Below are positions 48,982 through 60,200 of a stretch of 64,000 nt of DNA, piece by piece. Each line of letters begins with the position of its first letter. Position 1 is the stretch's first letter. The DNA is taken from contig NC_135243.1 of the NCBI RefSeq assembly GCF_947623445.1, positions 6,140,501 to 6,204,500 on the forward strand. Direction: 5' to 3'. This DNA comes from Clavelina lepadiformis (lineage: Eukaryota > Chordata > Ascidiacea > Aplousobranchia > Clavelinidae). The notes beneath the pieces were generated by a model. It saw only the letters and a program-made list of their open reading frames with translations. It was not told the origin of the DNA and made no database searches. The position numbers and the translations under genes were made by a program.

Positions 48982-50379
48982 ATGGAATTTATATCAAGAA
49001 CAGTTGCACTCGGGATTATGTTAAGCTTAGTATTAGCTGGTGTGGAAACAACAAGTGTAGAAAATTCAAGTGTTGAACATCCAGAAGTATTAAAACTACA
49101 ACATCCGCTGCTGCCTGATATTAAACTTTTTGAGTATGAATCTTCAAATTATACCATTGACTGTAAGAAACTTAACTTAACAAGTGATGACCAAATTCTT
49201 GTAGTGTCAAACAATGTGAAAATTGGTGGATTACTATTGGAAAATAGTTCTTTACCAATTGGACAAGTACGTTACAACTGTGAAGAAGATTTAATCACTT
49301 TAGATGTTAAAGCTGGAAGGCTAGGATTGACACTATTCAATGTTTTTGTCACCGACAATTCTGAAACTGTTCGGAATTTTACAATATCTGTTAAAACTCT
49401 TCGGAAAATGACTGTGTTTGACAAAGTAGCCTTTTTCGTTCTTGGTCCTTTAATTTTGTTCAACAAATGTGCATTCGGGGCAAAGATTGAACTCGAAGTT
49501 CTGCAGAGAGTTGTAACTCAACCAATCGAACTTTCTTTGTGTTTAATCACCCAGTTTATTTTTATGCCATTGGTTGCAGTGTTCCTCAGTTTTGTGTGCA
49601 ACCTTAATGAAGTCATGGCACTGGCCTTGCTGGTCGCGGCTGCTTGTCCAGGTGGCGGTGGCGGGTATGTGTTCAGTTTTCTGGTTGATGGTGACATAAC
49701 GTTGGCTATTACAGCCAGTCTTGTGTCAACCCTTGTTGCCATAGTAGCCATGCCAAGTGTCATAGGAATTTATACACTCACGGCACATGTACCAAACGAA
49801 ATCAGGATTCCTTATTTGGATATTTTACTTATGTTACTGGCCATTGCCACCCCAATATCATTTGGTATGCTCGTTAGAAAGAAATGGCCAGACAGGGCTA
49901 AAACATTAATCAAAGTTATACGACCATTAAGTTTGTTTTTGATTGTTGCTGGACTTCTTGTCGTTCTTTCAACATCACAGTATGTAATGTACGGGCCGAA
50001 AATTGGGTTTTTACTTGCTCCATTGATACCATTAAGTGGATTTATCATTGCAACCGGTTTGGCTCGATGCTTGTCAGTAAACTGGCCTTTAAGTAAAGCT
50101 GTAGGTCTTGAAAGCGGCCTGAAAAACACATTTCTTGGCGTTGCCGTGATAGAGCTTTCATTCCCACAACCGGAAGCAGACTTGGCTTCGATTTTGATTA
50201 TCATGGTAACAATCGGACAAGTTGTAGTCTCGATGATTTGGTATTTCCTTTATCTCGTGAAACAATGCTTTGCACAACCCAAGAAAATGCAACAGACAAA
50301 ATACATCAAGGTGGATCACAACACAGATGAAAGTGACGTGGACGCCCTTGAAACAGAATTTTTTTTAAACCAGAAATGA
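48982..50379 (+). CDS. SLC10 family carrier, P3-type (SLC10A3/SLC10A5-like)
   Basis: Uninterrupted 465-aa frame from the ATG at 48982; 24 in-frame codons upstream lack an ATG. Residues 1-20 form a signal peptide (MEFISRTVALGIMLSLVLAG), followed by an extracellular domain of about 135 residues with several Asn-linked glycosylation sequons. The SBF/BASS transporter core starts near residue 155, with about nine hydrophobic helices. Hallmarks are the QFIFMPL helix, AACPGGGGGYVFSFLVDGD (the CSPGG.-SN motif region of the family) and GLESGLKNTFLGVAV, the second crossover motif (E...QN in bile-acid carriers, here with KNT). The long N-terminal ectodomain marks the P3 (SLC10A3/A5) branch rather than NTCP/ASBT. 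Substrate unknown. An acceptor AG at 48887-48888 suggests a 5' intron or spliced leader. AATAAA at 51254-51259 would give a 3' UTR of nearly 0.9 kb. Confidence 0.9.
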   Translation: MEFISRTVALGIMLSLVLAGVETTSVENSSVEHPEVLKLQHPLLPDIKLFEYESSNYTIDCKKLNLTSDDQILVVSNNVKIGGLLLENSSLPIGQVRYNCEEDLITLDVKAGRLGLTLFNVFVTDNSETVRNFTISVKTLRKMTVFDKVAFFVLGPLILFNKCAFGAKIELEVLQRVVTQPIELSLCLITQFIFMPLVAVFLSFVCNLNEVMALALLVAAACPGGGGGYVFSFLVDGDITLAITASLVSTLVAIVAMPSVIGIYTLTAHVPNEIRIPYLDILLMLLAIATPISFGMLVRKKWPDRAKTLIKVIRPLSLFLIVAGLLVVLSTSQYVMYGPKIGFLLAPLIPLSGFIIATGLARCLSVNWPLSKAVGLESGLKNTFLGVAVIELSFPQPEADLASILIIMVTIGQVVVSMIWYFLYLVKQCFAQPKKMQQTKYIKVDHNTDESDVDALETEFFLNQK

Positions 50380-51253
50380 AGCAATGTTAACATCAGTAAC
50401 ATGTTTTGCTTACTAGATATATTCATTGGAGCTCCAATTATTGACAAGCCAAGAGTTTCATATTACTCTGTCACTGAGAAGAATCATGTGTCTGTCACCT
50501 GGTAACTGTGTTGCCAAGGATTGCCACACGCTGATTGATGATGATTTTGTACCAACTTTGAATGCACTTATGCTATCGTTACTTCTCTTGCCTATATATC
50601 TCAGTGAGCACAGTGACCTGTTACAGTGTCATGTGGTTTGACAATTTACGCAATGCCTGCTTTTTCTCAAAATGTATATGGTTTTATTCTCCCATTGGTT
50701 TTGGGGCATTTTCAGGTTACCATTGCTGTTATTTATCCGGACGCTGATATTAATTCCCTCAGCAAAATAATAACATCACCAGAACAATTCATAAAGACTG
50801 GAATAGGGCTAGTATTACCAAATGGAATGATAACAAAAATGTATTGAGTTAACAATAGACGATTTGTACCTTCACTTTTTTTGTGTATATATAATTATTC
50901 AGGTTATTTGAATTTGAAACAATTTCAGTGATGAAATTATCCTGGTGTTGCTGTAAAAATATCTCCCCATTTGAAATGTTAATGAACTGCTCCTGTAATT
51001 GTTTATTGTAGATGTTGTAAACTAATGTAAAGTTTAATGTTTTTTTTGTTTTTAATGATGTCCATCACTGTTACGTGCTTGTGCTTATAGGGAGTTTTTT
51101 GAAAATATGCATCAGTGACTTTGTGTTCCAGTAGCTTTTTTATTTTTTTCCAGAATAATGTCTTATGTTTGTATACTAAAAAAAAAACAGCATGAAAGAT
51201 AAATAAGTTATCTTAAATGCATTGCACTCGCTAAGATCTGTTCTAAACAAAGC

Positions 51254-51259
51254 AATAAA
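51254..51259 (+). terminator. candidate poly(A) signal of the SLC10-like gene
   Basis: AATAAA in the context AGCAATAAAAGAG, followed within 50 bp by TGT-rich sequence (TTGACTGTTTCAAACTTGGT region). It is the clearest canonical signal after the stop at 50379. The frames between stop and signal are shadows in a probable 3' UTR. Confidence 0.5.
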
Positions 51260-51299
51260 AGAGCAATTTTCAGTGCACATGAACTTGACTGTTTCAAAC

Positions 51300-54200
51300 T
51301 TGGTCTGTGTTTTTTGTTAAGTGCCCTTAGCAAAACCAACAATCATCTAAAAATACATTTAAATACAAGCCGGCAAAATTGAAGCCAAATTAACTCACAG
51401 TTTTACCTACACGTTTAAATCACACATTTTGGAATTTTTGCCCTACCATACTAGCTTGTGTTGTGTATGGTATACACATTTTTATATTTTTGTTTGGAGT
51501 AAAATTTTGTATATTTGTTGTTATTTATGAAATACTCTATAAACCGTTTAGTAATGTTTCAACATAACTGTAATACAGTACATGCTTCTCCGCACATTTA
51601 TTGGAGACAGATTGCATACTTGGCAAAAATATATCACACATACAGTGTGTTTTTCTACTGATAAGTTTGAAAGTTTTTATTCCTCGTGAATAAAAGTAAT
51701 GATAATTATTCTTGCTGGTATAACACATACCGCCTTAGGGTTGTTTCTGAATTTTTTTTGCTTTTGTTTACCAAGTAGCACAGTTATTGTTCTTATAACG
51801 TCGTAGACGAACATAGTACAATGTAATAACGCTTTTATGTCGTGGTTTGGACTTCCCCAGTATTTGTATATGTCAGATATGCGCTAAAAACAGTTTGCAC
51901 TATCAGCAATTTCCGTTTGGAAGTGTGGTGTACTGTATATGTGTTGAACTAGCAATGCAGTCTTTTGAATATTGCCTGTCTTTGTTCTCTTTCTTAGTTT
52001 TTACGACCAGACATAACGTTTATTGACTAAAGATTCTCTGAACACGGTACAGGCAACAGGCATTTACAAGAAAAATACCTTCACGGTTTAAAATCCCGTA
52101 ACAATCGCTTGTAAAATGTTGTACAGTATTACCCCGTCAGGTAGAGCTTGGCGAGGGTAGGACATGTCGTGTTTACGAGCATACCATTAAACTAAGCGCT
52201 TTTTTCCACCAATGTGCTAATACCGATACCAGAACCGTTAACCGTATAACACCAAGGCCATAAACTGTCGCATTGCATTATTCATACTCATATATTGCCA
52301 CTATATAGTACACCGTGGTCTCGTGCGTCAGTAAATTAACACACAGATGTATTTGTTACGTCATGTCGTTTATTTGCGTTCAGTCACATTTCGAACGTGT
52401 TTTCAAGCTTTGAAGTGTTTGTTCGTTCAATCAAACGCTGTATTATTCCGGTACCAGTATATCTTATGTTGGAGCTAAGCTCGTTTTTATTATGCTACTA
52501 ACACATTACATCTATCAGCTGCTGCGTTCCTTGCTGCACATTTTAGATCGTTATTAAGTGATGTAATAAATACTTCCGTTTTCAGTCAACTTTTTGCGCT
52601 GTTTGTCAAGTAAATCCAAGAAAGCGTGATTGGTATTAATCTTTCACAGGAAACTTTAGCTGTCAATTCGAGATAATTAATGAAATATATACAGCAACCT
52701 TACGGTACATAAGTAAACATTACGGTTTCAGCATTTTTCTGTATCAGCTAGCACCCAGGACGATTAAACCAAAGACTTTTGAAACCATGGACTATTCAAC
52801 ATACCGGGGCCGTTCGTGGGTTGAATCGACCGGGAACCGCCAGCATTATGATAGTTCATTTGTAACACGCATATTCAGAGCTCAGTTTTGTGACCAAACG
52901 CAATGTCACAGTTTTAAGACATCGTGGTCGATGATATCACGTGCGCTTGTGACAACTGTTAAAACTTACGTTGCGAAAGTCATCAGTCATCACATCACGT
53001 AGGTAGGGGAAACCCAGATAGGCTTATGCGCGAAACCGAAAAAGGACGACCAAAGAAACAAGTACTGTAGGCTACTGTAAGTTACGTAAGCCTACAGCAA
53101 GCACATTGTTAAAATTGTGTTTCACTACTCTACATAGCCTACTTGCTTTTTATACAAATTTGATGACATCATTTCCGATGCTTTTTCATTGCGTCTCAGA
53201 AATGTAACAATTACCACATTTGTGCAGATTAATCAAGTGAGATGCTTTGTTGGGTCGGTCCAGCATGGACAACCTTTCCTCTTACGTAGAGTACGTTTAT
53301 GGCATTGCTCACAAATGTTGTAAGTTGCGCCTTTTTGACCGAGACCCTCTATGATGGTAGAGTTGTTCATATAAAACATTACAACTTTTACCACATTAAA
53401 ATAAACACACGTAACGGTACTAGCAAAAGTATTTTTTATTATACCTTTTTCTATCTCTCCTTTAAGGTAACCATGTAAAATTGTCCTTTTAAAATAAGCA
53501 ACTGCAAACACTAGTCTCTACACAGTTATTCTTGATTGCCTTATTTCGATCACGTTGTCATCATCTTGTGGCGAAGTTGTTAAAAGTTTTTGCCACTAGG
53601 TTGCAGTCGTAGTTTGCTATATTTATAGTTTTGAATCGAAAAAACTTAGGTTTGTCTTCGTTGTTTTGCAGCATCAATGAAGCCATAGCCTATTACCGAC
53701 TGCATTAGAATTTTTGGTCTGAACCCCAGTTTGTGTGTTCCAAATTAGTCTTTTTAACGCAAGTATTATTTCAACTCTTGCATTCGCCAGAACATTAACT
53801 TATAGGCTTAGAAGAGATGCTGGATAACAATGAACGCCTAGGTTATAACTTAATTGTTTTTATTGTGTCTGCTTAAAACTAAACATTTTTTATCAAAAAA
53901 TATTGCGTGAAATCGTAAGTATGGTTCTTCGTTCAAGCAGTACGCCGCATCTTTGGTGCAAAACGCTGCAACACTATTTGCAGTTACAACTAATTCAAGT
54001 GAAATCATAAGTCGCTTGGCGAGAGGTAAATATTTTGAACCTTGCTGAACCTCTGAACCTTGCTCAAGCAACACTGATCATGATAAAGCATTTTCGTAGC
54101 TTGTCCCATAAAACGAAGACGTTATCCCTAAAACGTGTTCACGCCCAAGTACTTGTTCCCGGTGTACTGTAGATCCGAGTGCTTTTAACTGGAATTCGGA

Positions 54201-57200
54201 CTGTATCGGCCTCCGGTCAAAGGGTCCACTAAAACACGCCCAGTTACAAGTGTTGACTTTTTGATAAACGTTTTGCAACAATTTAACAACTCAAGCACGC
54301 GATCCTACTTGGCGTTTGCTGTTTTCCTGAGTGACTGTACATTTTGATAGACTTTTTGGAGTGGCTCGGTTGGAGACGCACTCGTAGCCTGACGCCAAAA
54401 AGTTTACAATGTTATAAACGAAAGTAATTGATGGTAAACATCGGCCGGCTTCAAGTGCTAACTTAACAAATGTATAAAGCAGTCTAAGAATTGATGCACT
54501 TGCTAAGCTTTTACATCGGTTCGTACACCACCTGTTTTTTGTAAACTAAATCTTTAAAAATCACCGCAGCAAGTGTCACAATCTTCTGCGCAATTACAAG
54601 TGAAACATCTGCAGCAAATTTTAAAAGGAATGCTTTTATTACAAGGATTGTATTTTCACCTGTAACTAATACGTTTCAAAGCCTGTAACAATGTTACATC
54701 ATCATGAAATGAATATTGCATGTCGTAGTCTGTTGTAGTTTTTTCTTTGCAAGTCATACACGATGACATTTTGTGAACAATTCCAGGTACAAAACACCAC
54801 CAAATCAGCAACACTCGTTTATTAAACTTGCCAAAACAAACAACAGTGCTGTAGATTAAATCAAGGTCGATTAATTATTGATTTTGAAATGGCGCTTATC
54901 GTCATTATCTTTTCGTCTAAAGGGTTTTTAAACGTATAATCATTTAAAATCACTAAACCGTTGTTCACGTAAGACAGTATCATTGTAAATATAACGTAAA
55001 CGGGGCAGCACCTCATGACTCCGCAATATATGGAAAGCAGGAATAGCCTACTTTGTGGCGGAGTAACCACTAAATTACGAGCATCGTGATAACGGTAAGT
55101 TGTTTATCAACCTTAAAGCTTTTAGCAGGGTTAAACGTGTTTTATCACATTTTTGCGTGATTCATTGCCTCAATCTTTTCGTCCGGCTTTCCAGGTTTAA
55201 GTGCTAAAATGTGTCCAGAAATTGGGAGCAAACTGGGGGAGTGTAGTAGGTGAACTGAGCGATACCGCACGTACCGACAATCAAATCCGTAACGAGCGTG
55301 TACGATGTCACCTTCGAAATTTATTTGTCGTTGGCCGTACCGGGTCTTTTGGTCCAAAGTACGCTTGCACGGGCCCGCATGTTCGTTTTCAAGTGTTTGT
55401 TTAATTGTTTCGAGAGCATAAGCCATCAGTCGGTCGTCGATGGTCCCCACAAGAACATGTCGCCAAATATTGAACTAAGAGCGAGCATTTCGAAATTGTT
55501 ATACAAAAGTGAAGGCGGAACAAATATCGCTTTTGTCCCGCGCGACCTCTTGTCATCTTGTCATGTTTTCTGACATATAATTGCACAATAAATCGTCACC
55601 GCAGTCAAAATGATCGCATGTACATTGCCCTGACGACTTTGAATTCTTCCAGTTGTCACTGAGATGTTCTCTTTTCCTCTTTTCCACAAAGGATTCAATT
55701 TTGCCCTAAGTTCGATTTGCAATAATTTTGCAAACCCAATTTTGCAGTTCCAGCAACTATACCCCCAATCACCGGCTGCTTTAGGGATTAATGCTGTGAC
55801 TTGCTGGTTTATGAGCACTTTTTGGTAAATTCTGCTAATTTCCTTGTGTCTAGAGACCTTCCATAGCGAAAATAAGGTGCCAAGATTATAACTTCTTTCA
55901 ACAAACCACAGCCATGCACTTGTATATCAATGTCGACCTGTTATTTTGATCACGAAATCGCTAAAGCTGTGGTATAATGTTGTTATTCAGATTACAAGTA
56001 TACGATTTGCTGGGGAAAAGAATAAATGAAAAGTTTGGTAGTATCGGAAGCACGATTCAAAATTGTCGCCAAGTTTATGCAGCTTATTCAACTTTTACCG
56101 AAGTTCTTGTGCATGATATCTATGGATCTAACAAAAGATAAGAAATGACCTTGTGCTAGATTTGTCATTTCTCGCTCTGTTTTCCTTTTCCCGGTTTCTT
56201 TCTCTTACGTTTTTGGATGCTTTCTTCACACGAAGCATTTACCCAAAGCCGCAATACCCCATAATTGCAACAGAGTGAAAACATGAGTGAAGTGGCGAAG
56301 TGTTGTATGTAATACATGACCTGGGTTACGGCGGCTCATTAATAATAGTCGCTGCAATAGCAAGTTTCATGGTGTCGCGTATACACGATTAAATATTTCA
56401 TTACATTCTGACAAGAGTAAACATGGCTCCGCACGCAAAAAACTATCAACTGCCGGTCCTCGATCCTATCTTATCGCACTAAGCGATCTTCCCATCTAAA
56501 ACATGTCAATTTAAGGCGTTAAAGCACCTTTAATTTCGTAACAGATTGGCAGTGGCAATGTGACGTCGTCCATCAATGTCGAATCCTCTTCAGTTTCATT
56601 CAAGCAGGTGTAGGGCTCCTCCAATGCCTGGTAGTAGTAAAATCTGGTCAGACAAAACCCTGAAATAAATAATCCGATCGGGATTGTTGATGATGTAATA
56701 AATCCTCTTGCCTCTGAGCAAGGTAAGACCTTCACCCGGCATTGCGTATTTTCCTGGATAAACCTATTAAATGGCCGAGGGAAAGTTGATATATGTTAAA
56801 ACAGCAGCAGGATGGATAGGAAGTTGGGAGCAGAAAAAAAATCATTATAACAATTTTAAAGCAATTTTTTCTTACAATTACTTCAAGGAACTTTTGACAA
56901 AGCTGCAGGTTTTTGAGCCTTCAGATTTAATAGATATAAGTGAATTTCGATTTATAGATTTTGGAATATTTGTGCATACGTAGGACATATTTTTTCAAAT
57001 ATGACCTCTTTTTTGATTTAAGAAAATGTTGCATTTTTGCATTCTTGTGCTTTGCTGTTCAATGCAGATCAACCAACCTCAACACAATGTAAATAGTTAA
57101 TTTTAAGTGTATATTTATTTCCATAAATAATTTATTGCCACAGGAGTTTTAGCTTGCATGTAGTAACATCTGCTAAGAACAAAATAATTTTAATTTGTAA

Positions 57201-60200
57201 TATTTTAAGATTATATGCGATTATAATGACCCCTTTTCCGTTTTATCATCATTTTTTGGGTAAAACGGATTAATAGCACCTTTGTAGTTGCAATCGCCAG
57301 GTAGCATGATTATATTTTGTTTAGCGAACGGGAAAGCGAACGAAAACAATTAAGAAAGACGCATGGAATGTTTTTAAGACGTTTTTCCATGTCGTTAAGA
57401 AATGAAGGCGATGTAAAGGTAGTTTTCTGGCCTGCAAGTAAAAAATTCGGCTTATACTTGGTGTAAGGTCATAAGGTCATAAAACGAAACGTTTGCCTGT
57501 GACGTGAAAACGTCTGTGAATTTATATATAGAAGCATTAGGTTATATATGTCTGTTCATATTTGTGCAGACGCTAAGCATGTGGAGTCCATTGAAGTATA
57601 CGACCTGACCCAAAAATAATCCTGGTTAATAATTTATGGGGTCTGTTATAGCGAAGCATTTTTTGCGTTTTCTTCTTATTCAGAAAAACAATGTTTTAAC
57701 AGTTAAGGCCACCAAGCTCGTCCGGCTGTCAAGATTTAGGTTATTCTGACATTCACAGAGCTATTTTACCATAATGATCTTGTTTTATTACAGATGCGCT
57801 AAGTTATGTGCATTGAAACTATACCGCTAGTTTGCCGGGCACGATTTCAATGAAATGATTTCGCACGATGTATGCAGTAAATGAAACAAATAGTTTACAC
57901 AAAGAAAAGCCATCTACGAACTGCCGGTTGTTAAGTGATAAATCAAAACATGTTTAACTGTTTGTAAACTTCAAGTCGGATTGGCTTTAATGATTTAAAC
58001 ACGTGATAAAGTTCACAACCCCTTGACATGTCGTCAAAGGAAGTGACGGCGTCTATAATTGACCAGTGATAACTTATGATTCTAACACGTTACACAGTGT
58101 ATACAACCCTTCAGCTGTTACGTAGCATGCGCGAAGTACGCCGGTCTATGTAATGCCTTCTCAAAAATAAGTTATCATAGTTTGCACTTTCCCACTTTGT
58201 CTTGAAAGTTGTGATCCTCGAAACATTCCCATGCAGCAGGCATGCAGCTCTGCTTGCAGGTAGTAACTGTGGACCGCTGTGAGGTAGTCGGGCCATTCTT
58301 GCTTGTAGTCGTTCCTATTGGCGGAATGTTTTTCGAAAATGGGAGTGTGGATCCGCTAAAAAGTAACCTCACTTTTATGGTGATTTTATGACCCGGTGAT
58401 GATAACAAACATCAACAAACATCTCCACGCACATCGCCGTGTTAGCTGTGTGAAGAGTTAAAGACCACTGCTATAAAAACTTTGTCGGCTGTGCCATTAA
58501 ACCTGATTGGGATCTAATTAAAGTTTGCATATTTCCTAAATTCATTACCGAAAATGTGGGGCGTCACATTAAAGAAACAGGCCAAAACGAGTTGATCCTA
58601 ATGTGCATCCTGTGTAACAAGAAGGGCGGAAAGCATGCTATCTCGGAGTGCATATAATCACGGAGTGTTTACTGGTCATCAGCAGTCAAACCACGTCCTA
58701 TTGTTTGTCCCTTGTTTATATAGAGTATCAAACTGTTTTTTAATGACACTTACGAAAAAGAAACATTTAATCCTACCCTTGTTTGCTGGTAATTAAGACG
58801 AATCTGGATTAGGATTCGATTAAATCTCTAACTGTTACATTCTGATGCTTGTTTTTGTCTATTTTACAAGACAATAGTTCGTCAAGAAACTAATAATTAG
58901 TCAAAAGCGAAAACGTTTTGGTTCTTTTGTCTTCTTGAACCTTTATTTTCGTATTAAAATGTCTCACTCCTGACCTGTTTCCATAGAACAAGCAGCTAGT
59001 CTGTAAGAGGATTATGTGCGTTCTATTGTAATTCATTGGTACAAAAACTGTAACAATGTGTCTATAATGTTTTTAGATGATTGGCGTGCGATTTAGTGGC
59101 TAAATCTGCGGACAAACAAATTATATTAAAAAATACAATCCTTTTTAAAGACGGCCTGAAATGTAAAGTTTGTTTTAACAATTTCAGAAACAAACATTTC
59201 AATGTATCCGTATTTTGTAAATAGCAATTTTTCTTTTTTAGTAAACTAATGAGTCAACTACGTATATACTTAACACAATTATAATGTATTTACGACTGCT
59301 CTGATTTTTTTCCATGTTTAAACGTTCAACAGAAAACCGTTCTGAAGAAGACGTAGCATATTCACTTAAACCTGCAAAGCACGCATTGCCTTGTTTGTGA
59401 GGATGTAAGCAAGATTAGAGCGTTTATGACAAATAGGACTAAGGCTTAATACATCAGCACACAAGATTGATGGAAATTTCAAGTGTTTGTTTTAATGATA
59501 GCATCATGCGCAGTAAAAGTTAATATAATTTTACATTATAATGGACGTTTAGTGCCTACATTGGAGAATTAGTTACCTTAAAAAGTGTAATGGTCTTGAT
59601 TTGCAATATTGCGAATTATATGTTTCGTTATGGTGTGTAGAAACATACAATATAGTACGGTGTTAACTTTAAAGGAATTACAAGTGTTGAAGAAACTGTA
59701 AGTGACAACGCCTGCCAACCAGCGTCAGTATTTTCGACGCCATTTCGCTTGGTTCATGATCTCTTGGTTCGCCATTTCACATGGTTCGGATGTAGCACTG
59801 CTTGCTTATCCGGCTTCTTTTTCGAGCTTAAAAACTTTCCTTTGCCACAGGAAAAGGCAACGATGGTGTGAAAAGCCTAATCTGAAACATCACCACAGAT
59901 CACTCTATCGAGTGTCCAAGTAAAGTGGCAATGCATAAATTTGGAATTGATTTATTTTAAACAAGGACCAAATATCAATCGGGTATGTTTCTTTTAAGCA
60001 CGTACGGTAGATATTGCGAAATATTTTTTTCATTTACATTGTTTTTATCATATTTATTCTATCGGAAGGTGGCGTATGCGTGTCATGTCTGGTGCAATAT
60101 TGTTTTTGAATTATGATTAACTTGGACAAAGGTCAAAGGCTAACATTTCAAAATTTGACTAACGCAACAGTATAATTTATAAACAAAATATTTAGATTTA

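Noticed and set aside
49272..50204. Minus-strand frames of 64-130 aa opposite the SLC10-like gene
   Set aside because: Antisense shadows of a conserved coding exon.
52787..53002. 71-aa frame starting MDYSTYRGRSWVESTGNRQH
   Set aside because: Plausible first 20 residues, but no clear donor and no downstream exon in phase; not enough to call a gene.
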